Below, one piece after another: positions 11,854 through 23,305 of a DNA stretch of 40,505 nt; positions within the stretch are counted from its first letter, which is position 1, and each line of letters starts with the position of its first letter. Source of the stretch: Cudoniella acicularis (Eukaryota > Ascomycota > Leotiomycetes > Helotiales > Helotiaceae); assembly GCA_013054445.1 (NCBI GenBank), contig JAAMPI010000381.1:1-40505 (forward strand). The letters are read 5' to 3'. The translations under genes and the position numbers were made by a program. The notes beneath the pieces are model-generated. The model had not been told where the DNA came from, did no database searches, and saw nothing but the letters and a program-made list of their open reading frames with translations.

Positions 11854-13130
11854 TGAAAAGAAAAAGGAGGTAAGTGATATCTGGCACGTGATGCAGGAGA
11901 AAAACACTCCTCTCTGTCTTTTGGGGAGTAATGCTTCCAAGGATTCTATATAGCTTTTTTTGTTAGTTTTCCGTGGTTTTAAAGTTCGAATTCCTATAGA
12001 AATTTGTTATTATATTTATTTATTTCCTGGAAACAGTGAGAAATTTTCTCCTTCACTTTTATAAGACACACACAACACACACCTTATCACTCTATAGAAA
12101 TCTGGATACTAACCTAATCGAATAATGCATTTCCTTCCCCTTTCCTCTTTAACACAGCCCTACGAAGACACGACAACAAAGTTATAAAACCCTGGTTTTA
12201 CTTACCATACAATGCAATACTACTGTATACCTCTCAATCCGACTTCTTATTAAACATAAATTGATCTTAACAGCAGAACGTGGAAACATACGTTCATAGT
12301 ATATCATATTATTTCGGTTGTTAGAATTTAGAAAGCGGTTGCTTAAGAGTCGCAATTTCGCAAGCCCTACATCAACTCTCTATACGATATAGTAGGGCTA
12401 TCAGTGCGGTACTGTAGCATTCTGGTATTCGCAAGAACTCGTTATTTAAACGTCAGCTTCGCAAGTCATGTAATTAAACCTCTCCCTAGGCTTCCCTTGC
12501 GGCCTTACCTCCTCTCCCTTCACAAATTCCCAATGTTGGAGATGACAGTCCCACTTAACCCCGAACCCCATCTCACCCCAGCGTTCCACTCTCCACCTTC
12601 CAACGCTTAACTCCAGCTCTCAAGCTCCAAACTCCAAATCTCTCCAACTCGGAAGACCCCAGATTCCCAACCTACCCAAAGATAAAGATACGACATAAAC
12701 GGGAACCCTCCCCTCCACCTCCACAGGTCCATCCTCTACCTCCACTTCATTATCACCTCCACCCACCCATCCATCTATCAAGCTACTCCCGAAATTCACC
12801 CGTCTATCACCCCCAACCAGCGCCACCAACACGGACTTCCACCTCCACCGCCTTCACATCCACTGCCACTGCCACTGACCAATATTACAAAGCACTCACT
12901 CACCACTCACCACTCACCAATCACGAATCTTTCCACCCACTTCACTTCATTCATCGGGTATCGGCACCGCACCCGATGCACCTCGTCATTATCACCGACC
13001 CACCGGCATGACCCGCTTTTTCGGCTTACACGCCGATAGCCAATTATATCACTAGATCAATTGTGGGCTTGATTATGACATTATGACATGCACGAGGGCA
13101 CGTGGATGGGGTTTGTGTGTGTGTTGGTGG

Positions 13131-13202
13131 GGGTTGGGTAGGGTAGGGTAGGGTAAGGGGTGTAATTGGGTGGGGAGGTAGGGTCAGGGTCAGGGTTAGG
13201 GG
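13131..13202 (+). repeat. telomere-like G-rich array (GGGTA and GGGTCA/GGGTTA units)
   Basis: From 13131 there is GGGTT, then four GGGTA units, then AGGGG. After a gap, 13181-13198 carries two GGGTCA units and one GGGTTA, followed by GGGG. The units resemble the fungal telomere repeat TTAGGG but are degenerate, with 5-nt and 6-nt periods. The first block also fits a quadruplex pattern. It could be an interstitial telomere-like sequence, a relic of repair, or a simple G-rich microsatellite. Confidence 0.7.
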
Positions 13203-13599
13203 TATAGGTGTGACTAAGACAGAGTGCGAAATCACTTGGACTGGAATTGGGATTGGGTTGAGCGTGAGGATTTGGGAAGTTGAGGAGAGGGTGTAGAGAA
13301 AGTGGTTGAGATGATCGAGAGACTTTAATTGTTTGGGGCTTTTGTCTCTGTCGTTGTCCAGAACATAATGCTTTTTCCTTTGAGCGAGAGGAAGAAATTG
13401 GGAAATATAGCTTCGAACTAACTATCTTGTATTGGCATGCTCACTTAGAGAGCTCAATTAGTCTTCTCTAAAGGAAGCAAATAGAGACTTGGGAAAGACA
13501 GTTGCGTTCTGTCCGCATTGTCCCTTGCAATGCTCTCAACAAACCATTAGTGTTCAAATTTCTTTTCATTTATATTTCTCTATAGTAGGCAGCGCCAGT

Positions 13600-14680
13600 C
13601 TAACAAATGCCCAACCCAAAACTCCTCTTAAAACCTTCCTCTCTTCCCCCCAAAAAACCCGTCTTCCTCTCTTCCACCGCTGCACTCGTTGAAAAAGGAT
13701 CAAACTTCTCCTCTCTACACCTCGACATCAACACCTGACTATTCCACGCTTGCCAATCATACAATCCCGTTTCCGGTTTGAAGATATCATCATAAGGTAG
13801 TTCAGCCATTGCACCCATAAAAGTTTGGAAGGGTTGCGGACTCCAGCTCGGGTTGGGGTATTCGGACGGACGCTCAAGAATTGGACTGTTGACATCGGTA
13901 AGGCGGTCGTCGTGGATCGCGGGCCAGGTGTCTTCGTATAGAGTTTCGAATTCAGAGAGTTCTGCGCTGGGACTTTGGTCGGCGGATTGGAAACTAGATT
14001 CGGATTCAGAAACTGGTGAAGGTAGAGCGTTCATATCCACCCAGGAGTCTTGATGTAATTCCTCGACCTTTGCTAAGGCTGACGCGCCGGTGTCAACAAC
14101 TATTGTTGATGACGCAGCTGAGTCGGTTCGCGACATTGGCTCTGTGGGAGTTGGGAAAGGATTCATGACTGATTCGCCATTGGACAGTTTTTTGTCCTCC
14201 TCACTGGCTTTGGAAAGCTTCCTCTCTGGTCGACCGATCTGCCTCCGCTTGGCTCCTTCTTGTGTGTATGAAGGTCGCCTCGAATTCACAATATTTCCAT
14301 CCGCGTCCCTCCAAAGTCTTTTCCTCGTTGCCAATACCCCCCCAACCCTTCTCCGCCAGCTTCGTCATCCTTCTCCTTGTGACGCGCCATGTGCCTGTCT
14401 GGAAGCAATTGTTAGCTCAGAACGAGACCGTGTAGCCATTGGTTATTGGAAGCATACCCAAAAGATCCCTTCGTCGAAAATGTGCGCTACATCTTAGACA
14501 TGTGTTATTTCCGTCTTTATGATTCAAGGCATGACGATGAAGATGCTCAGATCTGGAAAATGACTTTCCACAGCCGGGGAAGCTACACCCGAACTTTTTC
14601 TTAATTCCGTCCGAGCTGCATTTGGAGCTTGAAGTTGATGCTGAGGAAATTGATGACGATCTGGAACTAGTTGGCGCCAT
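13600..14680 (-). CDS. C2H2 zinc-finger protein, probable transcription regulator; apparent frameshift
   Basis: Exon 1 is 14680-14458 and exon 2 is 14398-13600 (minus strand). The 59-nt intron has a GTATGC donor, a GCTAAC branch site and a TTCCAG acceptor. The N-terminus is Ser-rich. Two C2H2 fingers follow: C-x4-C-x12-H-x3-H (starting GCSFPGCGKSF) and C-x2-C-x12-H-x3-H. The second finger is split by the intron, and splicing yields LLDRHMARH, which restores it. This supports the gene model and nuclear DNA binding. Just after GGEGLG the frame breaks at a G7 run (plus strand C7, 14337-14343). The next frame continues as LATRKRLWRDADGNIV, which is family-like. One extra G would give 340 aa. The rest is Ser/Pro/Glu-rich with patches (ELPYDDIF) that resemble related regulators. 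Relatives often have a longer C-terminal part, so the tail may be truncated or mis-modelled. Confidence 0.8.
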
Positions 14681-17600
14681 TGTGACTGTAACCTGTAAAA
14701 CTCGAGTTGCACAACTAGACGTTGAAATTTGTCGAGGAAGAATGGGGGAGGAGGGGTGTTTTGAAAGCTGGAGGGGCACAAGTATATCAAGGCGGAACAA
14801 TTTCCATTGCGCGCTGACTTTTGATGCTTAGGATTGGAAATGGCCCCGATGATCGGGCGCGGTCACCCGCCTCAAGGGTGCCAAAACAGCCAAACTGGGC
14901 CGGGCTAGGAAGCGCTCCTGCCAGAGGTGAGGGCCGGGCAGCATTGACCGGCCGGGGCGCTGTCCTTCGTCACCGTCAAAGGCGTCACTTGCTGCGAGTC
15001 TGCGAGTCTGCAGCAGCTCCTGTCTCTACATGTCCCCGTCCCCGTCTCCCTCCAGTCCATGTTCAACGCCCCTGCCACTTGCGCGATCTGAACTTCCTAA
15101 GACGGAAACTTTATGAGCACTGGCGGCCTGTGCAACCTGCCATTGGCTGAAGCTTAAGTCAGGGTCTCCCAGTGGGCAGTTAGGTGACGCCCCCTCGTGG
15201 CTCCCCCACAATTCGCCGTGACGTGGGCCAAACAGCGACAGGCATCTTCCCCTCCAACCCCTCCAAAGCCTCCAACAAAAACGCCAAACGAGCACATTAG
15301 CTTGCCCGAAGAAACGGCGACGGGCACTTTGTGGCGTTTCCATATGTCTTATCGCGCGCGTACAACTGCTTATCACGGCTTTCGTCGGACCCGACCGTAT
15401 GAAGGCCACAAAATAAAGTCTTGAATGCGGTCAACGTCCATGGAGGGGTAGCTAGTCGATTGGTAATTGCTATCGCCGTACACCTTGACGCACGTCTACC
15501 ATTGGCAGCAGCTGCTCGTTGAGATATGAGAGTGCAGCGAACAGGGGCCCTAAAAGAGGGGTAATTCAGGGTCACCCTACTCGTGCTGTACAGATACAAC
15601 AGAACGGCTTTTGAAGGTTTACGATAGGAAAACCCGAAAACCGCATCGAAATTCCTATCTGATCTCCGTACTTTCCCCGTCCCGTATCAGCATTTGAAAA
15701 GAAGCCCGATACGCCTGCGGAGTTCAAATCTGAAATCTACTCCGCAAAAAGTTGGGGCAATATTATTGTAAGTGCGCACGCAATTTGGGGGTTGGGGCAG
15801 GAATCCCAGATGAATCAACAAGCGGCAGGTAAGCCGAGAGCCCTTCTCAGGAGATGCGTCGGAACGCTGTGTATGAGTCAGTCTATCATTGATAATATCT
15901 AGCCGACGAACCCGCCCTGGTGTTCGTGACGATGCGAAGGGCGTGGATGTCGAGTGCGTCGCCACTTGCAGGAAACTTTGTCCCAATCTCTCGAAATCTA
16001 TTCCGTGAAAATGTGATAGCGAGTCAGCGACTACAGTTTGTGCGACTTCGGCAACTGGTATCCGATGGCTGCCCGCGGCTTGCCAGGTGTAGCCGGAGGG
16101 TTAATCCGATGCCCGCAAAGATAATCCGAATTCCCCATGTTCTGAGACGTTACATTTGACCTGTTTGTTGAACCGTTGGGGAGCGATATCGCAGCGACTC
16201 GAGTCCAGAGCACGTGCAACATGTCTGCATGAGGTTATGGAGACTGCCATGAGCATCTGCCGATTAAGGTAGGGTAGCCACCAAAATACCTGACAATTTC
16301 GCTTCTTTGGATGACATCTCGTAACTCTCGTTGCTAAGATCGAGTCGGGCGTGGGGTTGTAGGGACGGTTGACTCCATGGGGAATTTGGCGTTGTTATAT
16401 ATTCGAGGGACATAAAAAATGGGGTGATGCTGTAGTCCGGGCGTAGCTTCACCTACAATCTGGTGATTGGATCGCCTCCATCCATCTTCGATTCCCGAAT
16501 AGACGAATGTTGTAGCTTCCCCGGATGTTGGCAGTCTCCGACAGCAGGGCTGACCACCTCAGAAGCGTCTAGATCATTTGATTTGTGTCGACTGATGACT
16601 GCGTTGCTGCCCTTTGTCGATTGTTGCTCAGTAATACCAAGGAACATAGCATGGCTCCTACAGAATGCCCAAGGAGGAATGCATTGCGTAGAAAGAGCGC
16701 AACCTATCTGGGCGTTAGGGATCTCTCTCCACTGGAATAGCAGAAATCTCAGTTCCTGAGTCTTTTTTGCTAAGGTAGGTAATTGGGGAGCTGCTCAGCA
16801 ACAGTACTGTTGTACCGATGTTTTGGTTTTTTTATTGTTACCCTCATTATTTTGTCACTTTCCATATGCGTGTTATCGACGTGAGTGACGATGTTGGATA
16901 TCCTTCATTTTGATAAGTCCTGTTATGTTGCGATTGCAGCATTTAAATGAGCCAACTCGTTGAAGGGCCTCGAAGGTTGCAGAGCACATCGATAATCTCT
17001 TGACACCAGAGTTTATTTTCCTGAAGAAATATTAGTTCATTTCTCAATACGAAGAGTAACACTTACTAAATCTTCTCGACTTCGCTTCGTGATAAATAAG
17101 TCCAACAAACTAAGTTCTTGGTTAACCGTCGAGCGCCGAAATGGCAACCAAATGATGACTATCTCTGCGATCATTTCCACGTCAATTTCACAACGTCGCT
17201 TCAAACCCTTAAAGGTAAGTAAATAAGTCCTCACTTTTAAAAGGTGCAAGTTGCACAAGTAGAAGCGGGTAGGCAGAGGGTTGTATCCCCTTCCCTTGCA
17301 ATGATATCTCATGGTAGCACAGTGTTTACTCTTCGAAGTGTTGTGAGTTCCATCGTGGCACAGGCCGGGAAACGGTCGAAGGAAAATGCGCTATAAGACG
17401 AGCTCAAGGTTTTAATGAAGATGGAGCTGATAATCCAGGTGAAAATGAGGTGTTCGAAAGAGAGCAAGATGGGATGGTAGTGGTCCGTGTGTGATCTAGC
17501 GCGTCCCCTCCCAATCGGGAATTTATCTTGCTGAGTTTGGAGTTCATTCGGCCTTGCCAACCCAAGCAGAGAATATGGCAGCTGGGGGTTTTTATCTGGG

Positions 17601-19121
17601 TACTATCCAGGTAGATCGCAAGGCGGAGTGATGTCTTGTTCGTCGACGCTTCTAGTGGGCTGAGAACGAGAAAGCCTCTCATGAACAACAGAATTGGTGA
17701 AGATTCTCGCGGAACCCGCGGATCAAAGACAGCATTGCTGGCATGCTTCTCTAAACACCAAGACTTCCGCACACCAAGGATAGAAAATGAGACAGTTGTT
17801 CAAAAGGTCTAAACGTAGTAAGAATATGAATAGTCAGTGTTCCCATGCAAAAGTGAACATCCAGACAGAAGCGAAAGCGTCTGTGTAACCCATCAAACCA
17901 AGCCTGGTTTCGAGTACGGTCCTTGAGCTCTTAATCAGTAACGCGTTCCTAAAGATGTTCGCCGTACTTGGCGAATGCGCTGCCAAGAAGCTTTCACCCT
18001 GATATAGCTGGCAGAGTCAAGTTGGGAGAATGCAAATCACCTCGTACAAAGTTTCGTTTAAAGGACAAAAAGAATTATTGTGTAACACTTGAGTTGAAAA
18101 GGGGAAACCTCTATCTGCTTCTAAAAAATACCTGCATTGTTGGAACTTTTGAGGCCGCGGAACTTTCCTAGTAGCTTTCAGCCTGTGCAACCTCACAGGC
18201 TTGCCGCTATAAGTTAGTAACTGTCTTGTAAGGCCTTTGTGGCGTCCGTGACTGACCGCTGGAAGGTGATCAACTCAACGGTCAGTCAATAAGGTCAAGG
18301 CCCCATCCCATTGACATGTTGCAATGTGATAGTGTTGTGCTCGTTGTCCATAGACTCGCCGGATTAAGAAATTGGAATTCGTATAGCACCAGCGCCATAT
18401 AGCAGGATAATCGGCGATGAGCTGCTCAAAGCTGACCATTGCTTCAAAGGTGCCGTTAATCAAAGTTTGCTCTCATGCTCCGACTTTCCTCAGTGCGTTG
18501 TTTGCAGAAGTTCAGGGCCTTCCTCGGTGGCGTTGCATAAATTTCTCTCGCTCTTTTCCCAAGCTCACGCCACTGGGCTGTTGCATTGCCTCGAAGAAGT
18601 CTGCAGACCAATACGAAATGGCGACGGTGTCACCACAATGGCCTTTTAGAAATGCGATACGTCTTGAAATCGTTGGTCATGTACCGACTGTAAGTCCCAG
18701 CCTGTTGTCGAGATTTCTCAGAGTGGTGTGATGTTCTGAAGTGACGGGTAGCGGAATGTTTTGAGAGGCTGTCCCGAGCGCTGTCGACCACTCACCACTC
18801 AGCCCGGCTGCTGACATTCTCAGGCTGCCGAACGCCCATCGGCTGGGGAGAGTGAGCACTATTGGCGGTCGCCGGATGCCCGCAGCGCAAAGCTACGAAT
18901 AACCTGGTGGTGTGAGTTTGTACTCGCACAACATCTGATGTATCTGATTGTGGCACCGGATCCATCCTGCACAAGTAACACCACTAAATTCTCCACTACT
19001 TTCAGTCTTTCACGAATATTCGAACATAGCCTCAAAATGTGGCTACGCAATTCCCAATTGCAGTCTCCCGCAACGATTCTTTGGAAATCGTATATAACAC
19101 CGTGACCCCCAACCAGCAGCA
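14681..19121. other. gene-poor region of 4.4 kb
   Basis: I see no supportable gene. Frames are 127 codons or shorter, lack family motifs, and cannot be chained with good splice sites. The part nearest the zinc-finger gene (about 14860-15070) is GC-rich and could be its promoter; the rest is of mixed composition. At 19037-19105 there is an ATG-started 22-codon frame that ends before the next CDS; if transcribed it would be an upstream ORF. Confidence 0.45.
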
Positions 19122-19834
19122 ATGTCTGGAACAAGAACAACAACAACAACCATCAATACAACATCAAGACCAAAGACAATTAACTTGTCATCGTTACCTC
19201 CAGTCAAACCTCAGAATCCACAACTGATTCTAACACACGACATCGTCCGCAACACCAAGACATTACATTATACAATCCACACATCCCAACCACCAAGTCC
19301 CGACAGAGAAAAGTCAATCACAATGAGAGGATACTTCGGGATCATGAGCGGAAGCACAAAAACATCCGACGACCTACAATGCAACGGCGAGAAGGTCAAT
19401 ATCGAAAATCAACACCACCTCTGGGTACCACCAAAGGCAGAAGACAAGCAAGAGCCTTTGTGGCATTTGAGGATCAGTGTGCTGAAGGATCAAGAAGCCC
19501 GAGGCGACAGTCCAAGCCAACGCTTTGTGAGTTTCTACAACCCCACACACAACGGAAGCAATTGGCTAACAAGTTGAAACAGGCCTTCAAGTCGATGCAT
19601 CACCTTACCCACGCAGCCAACCAACTCGAACAAGCCTTCAGCACAGCGTTTGATATCCGGAAATGCGGCTGTGAGACCCCAGATGCGATGGGTGGTAGAG
19701 TCAACGACGGCCGATGCGAGAACATCACCATTGAGTACGACAGTGAGACGGCAAAGGAGGGATGGAACGAGTTCCTCGGCAGACTGAAGACCTTGGAAGA
19801 CGAATGGGAACACGAGGGAATGAGCAGACTGTGA
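19122..19834 (+). CDS. hypothetical protein, 218 aa
   Basis: I do not recognise this gene. Exon 1 is 19122-19526 and exon 2 is 19583-19834. The 56-nt intron is textbook: GTGAGT donor, GGCTAAC branch site, ACAG acceptor, phase 0 on both sides. That makes the model credible although the family is unknown. The N-terminus is Thr-rich (TRTTTTTINTTS), encoded by an ACA/CAA-rich stretch. No signal peptide or membrane segment is visible. The C-terminal half, after the intron, has a predicted helical look (HLTHAANQLEQAF) and contains Cys residues in KCGCETPDAMGGR. The end, WNEFLGRLKTLEDEWEHEG, is charged and probably helical. A long minus-strand frame overlaps it (19600-20253), but it starts from GTG and has no splice or motif support. 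Confidence 0.65.
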
Positions 19835-20552
19835 AGCCCTATAGTTAGTGTGGAGTCTCGGGATTTGCTCATGGGATATCGCATCGATTCTGGAGGCGAG
19901 GGTGAATGCTGTCGCCATAATGAGGGTGATGATGAGGGCGATTTAAATTTGCTTTTTGGGAAATAAATGGATCGGCATGGATGACTGCGTGGGAAAACCG
20001 CATGTCCGGCGTCAAGTGAGCAAATGGTGGGAACGGGAGGGCCATAATTCAACACAGTTGAATTTCTAGCAGCATTTTGGGAGTCTTGAGTTTGCTTATA
20101 CAAACAACAGAGTTTGAATAGAAATATATGGCTCCATCTATGAACAAGTTGCATCGTCTCAACTATTTTCCGGACATTTTCGGGCCCCTCGAATTCTTCA
20201 AGTGCTTCAAGGCTTTTGGTAAGACGTCGAAGCGGAGAAAATGCTTGGATCACCCCTGGCCCGGTGACGATGAAGTTTTGGTAAGGCAGCCAGAGTGAAA
20301 CGTGTTGATCGAACGAATTGTCGTCATGCGAACGACTGGCAGGTGCAGATTTTGAAGCTGCAAAACTGCGCGCTGTAGGAAACTCGTAAACTGCAGGAAA
20401 CTTGTTAATGGGATAATATATAGGAAAGCGAGCAGGTCATCGAGAACGTTTGCTTTATTTGCATTCAATCTGGCTTTGGCGAAGCTAGCATTCGCAGGTT
20501 CCCATCACCCACGGGCCACGACCTCCTTTCTCCGCAACCCATTCTTCAGAAT
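19835..20552. other. intergenic region, no certain gene
   Basis: I see no supportable gene. The minus strand carries a helical-looking stretch (LEALEEFEGPENVRKIVETMQ) near 20150-20240 in a frame that begins with GTG. It might belong with the relic at 20553-20990, but no start, splice site or homology can be assigned by eye. Confidence 0.35.
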
Positions 20553-20990
20553 CTAATCTTCACTCTCCACAATAACTTCACGAACAATACTCAGCGGCCT
20601 GATCGTCGCGTATCGAACGGCCGCTCGGACGATGGAGTCTTTCCATCTGAAGTCGACGGCTTGATGAAGGCTTCCCCATAGGCACTGAGGCCATGACAGC
20701 TCTCGCTGCTGAAGCTCCAACATGCTGCATAAATTCGGCGATTGCGATGAAACCGTCAACACACCCAATCACATAGTTGTTGATGACTTCGGCAGCAGAT
20801 AGGCCGCTGATGTTCTGTCTCTGGTTCCAAAAAGTATCTATAGCCCATGTTCAGTTGTTTGATCGCCAAATATGCACCAACGGAAACTCTGCTATGGTAA
20901 TGCCATAGCAATCTGAACTGCTCTTGGAGTCAATGGTAGGCCACTCGAACGGAGAACCCACAGTCGCGATTGCGATCCAGATTTCCTTTT
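20553..20990 (-). pseudogene. possible gene relic with frame changes
   Basis: On the minus strand, a stretch around 20640-20850 reads as a plausible protein (NISGLSAAEVINNYV, then GFIAIAEFMQHVGASAARA). The frame then has to change for a plausible end (VRYATIRPLSIVREVIVESE plus a stop at 20553). A further upstream piece (EIWIAIATVGSPFEWPTID) lies near 20930-20990. No ATG, no splice sites and no family can be assigned. It could be a decayed gene, a gene with unrecognised introns, or chance open frames. Confidence 0.25.
20891..20909. repeat. short inverted repeat upstream of the 11-mer repeat gene
   Basis: GCTATGG and CCATAGC form perfect 7-bp arms around a 5-base spacer, about 245 bases before the ATG at 21154. 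It could be an operator-like site for a dimeric regulator or chance; it also lies inside the possible relic on the other strand. Confidence 0.35.
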
Positions 20991-21153
20991 GGTCTGTACA
21001 ACAGCCAACTTTGTCAATTTTGCTCTGTTCCCTTCTATTTTGTTTATTGCTCTGCGAGTAATCATGCTTTTCTATGTACTTTCATTTTAACATTTTGAAT
21101 TTTGCTCTTGTTTGGGAACACCGTTGTTAAAAGTATAATCACCGGGGGACCTC

Positions 21154-23305
21154 ATGCATCTTGATTCCTCGCTGGGAGAGAGATCTCTACTACTTAATCC
21201 ATTTTTCGAGAGCAATATGCATCAACCCCATCAACCAGGTTCTCCCAGCGAATCTGTACCAACTATACCGTCAAAGACCATCCTAGAACAAGTCACTGTT
21301 CAAGATCAGGCGGTCCTCATTACGCCACCACCGGAACTTCGAAGACGACAAGATGACTGCCAACAGATTTCACAGAGTGCGAGTCAGGCCATTCAGCAAG
21401 CCTCACAATCTGCCTCTCAATCAATACAACAAGCCGCACAATCTGCTTCCCAATCGATAGCACAAGCATCACGAAATGCATCGCAAGCTGCTCAACAAGC
21501 CTCACAATCGGCATCTGAGGCCATACAACAAGCTCAAAATAGTGCTTCACAATCGATTGCGGCGGCGTCGAGGAGCGCAGCCTATGCAATGTCTTCGGCT
21601 AGTTCAATGGTGTCTAGCATGCAAGCCTCAGCAGCTTCGGCTGTTGGGCAAGCATATGGGTCCATGACGAAGGCGCAGGCAGATGCCTCTTCCGCACAGG
21701 TATGTTAAACAGACAGTATAATGGCGAATGAATTTGGTTCTAATATTTTTGGACAGGTTGCTGCATCAAGCGCTGTTCTCCAAGCTGGAGCCGCTGTTGC
21801 TGCAGCCACTGGTATGTTCATCTAATCATAGTTTAAACCATGAAGTAGGTGCTAATCAAGCTTCTAGGTTCTGCTGCTGCTGCAGGATCATCTTTTTTAG
21901 CTGCTGCCGCAAAAGCGACCCAGGGTGCCCAAGCTTCTGTATCCGTCATTGGTGTAAGTCTAGGTGTTACAAGCTTGAAGCTGGAAACTAATCTTCACAG
22001 GCTGCCGCATCTTCTTCGATTTCACAAGCCTCCGCTCAAGTAACGGCGTCACAAACAGCAGCTGTTACAGCAACACAGGCAGCCCTGGCCATCGTCGGAA
22101 GCATCATAGCTTCTGCTTTGATCACCATTTTGATTTATTTCTGTATAGCAAAACACAAAAAGAAAGTTCGGAGACGGTCACGTGAACAACGCTCTCCTGG
22201 TTTCTCTACCGACACTAAGTTTCCAATCTCGGATCAAGTAGGGACTACAGTTGCTGGATCGCAGTCAGCTTATCAAGGGGCAAGAAACGAGCCAGGGAGT
22301 GGTTCCCCGGTCTCTCTTTCTCAATTCCCAAACACACCTGGCAACATAACATCAACATCACGAGGCTCCTTTGTTAAATCTACATCTGTACCATGGAATC
22401 CTAACAAACCGCCAAAAGCGCCAACTTTAGGATCATGGCTAAAGGTTCAAGATGGCGTATCACCATTTGGGCCAATCCAACTACCTACGGACTTGAAAAC
22501 GAACTCACCGCTCGGCGGACAGTTGAAGTCCCCCCTTCGCAGCCCAATTCCACTACAACCTCGGAGTCCACCCGTCTTCAAATCTAGCATTCCAGCACGG
22601 ACATCCAACTCCTCTCTCGTCAGCCAAAGCAAACCTCCCACCGCAAAAGCCATCAGCATTAAAAACCTAGCCTCGTCTCCACCAATGCGCAAACCCGTGC
22701 TGAACGAACCCAAACCAGAACCAGTGTCCCAACCCCAACCTCCACCTCCACCTACCCAAATCCCCCAATACCAATATCGCGAAAGCAAAGCCTCAGTCTG
22801 GACCGACGATGTCCCAGATCCCTCACCCTCACCACCCCTCCAAACACCCCCTAAACAACCAAACGTAACCAGCATAACCATAACACCGGGGTACAACATG
22901 CTCATCCCCTCACCACGCAACCCAGTACGAACCACTGCTGAATGGCTCGAATCAATAAAAAACGCCGCGGATCCACCACCCTCATTCCGAATCTCGCAAC
23001 GGGATTCCACCTCAGAGCCAAAACAAATCCTAAAGTCAAATTTCGGCTTACCTAGAACGCCCAAAATGGGGAATACGTTAGGCTTGCCAAAGGGACCGGG
23101 ACAGCATCGTCAAGTGCAGAGTTTAGAGGGCGAATTGGGGTTTGTGCAGGGATTGAATCGGTTTTTGCCGGGGAATAGGGTGAGTACGTTGAGTAGGATG
23201 GGGAGTGACAGGAGTGATGGGAGTGCGAGGAGGAAGAGTGGGTTGAGTCGGTATGGGAGTGACAGGAGTGAGAGTAGTACTCCGGGGGTAGGGAGGGCGA
23301 TGTGA
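21154..23305 (+). CDS. single-pass membrane protein with tandem 11-residue Ser/Ala/Gln repeats and Pro-rich tail
   Basis: Four exons (21154-21699, 21757-21811, 21868-21953, 22001-23305) encode 663 aa. The three introns (47-57 nt) have GTATGT/GTAAGT donors and CTAAT/CTAAC branch sites. Residues 73-149 are seven tandem 11-residue units of the type SQSASQAIQQA. A longer Ala/Ser-rich region follows, then one membrane span (about 257-279) and a basic stop-transfer KHKKKVRRR. The remaining 384 residues are Pro/Ser-rich, probably disordered, and end with two GSDRS units. No signal peptide is visible at the chosen ATG, so either an upstream exon is missing or the repeat region is cytosolic or membrane-associated. 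The layout (Ser/Ala-rich region, one span, long tail) is like fungal surface sensors, but there is no cysteine domain. I know of no assigned function. The gene stands alone, with no co-oriented neighbour close by. Confidence 0.8.
21370..21600 (+). repeat. seven tandem 33-bp units encoding an 11-residue repeat
   Basis: The unit reads S-Q-S-A-S-Q-x-I-x-Q-A and recurs seven times without a gap (residues 73-149). The DNA units have diverged at synonymous and some replacement positions, so the array is old and kept at the protein level. An 11-residue period equals three helical turns, which favours an amphipathic helix with a small, Ala-rich face. Confidence 0.9.

Larger units (their letters stand above)
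11493..13599. other. intergenic region between convergent genes, with G-rich arrays
   Basis: This 2.1-kb stretch lies between the 3' ends of two convergent genes. I see no gene in it. It holds a T-run (about 11699-11709), an AT-rich part (about 11950-12450), a C-rich part (12540-12860), and two G-rich arrays that are listed separately (11832-11853 and 13131-13202). Confidence 0.5.

Noticed and set aside
11980..12000. GTTCGAATTCC, similar to a tRNA B box
   Set aside because: No A box or cloverleaf arms can be found around it.
19600..20253. 217-codon minus-strand frame
   Set aside because: It starts from GTG, overlaps a well-spliced plus-strand gene, and shows no motif. Most of it is an antisense shadow.
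22447..23064. 205-codon Gly-rich minus-strand frame
   Set aside because: Mirror of the Pro/Ser-rich tail of the gene at 21154-23305.
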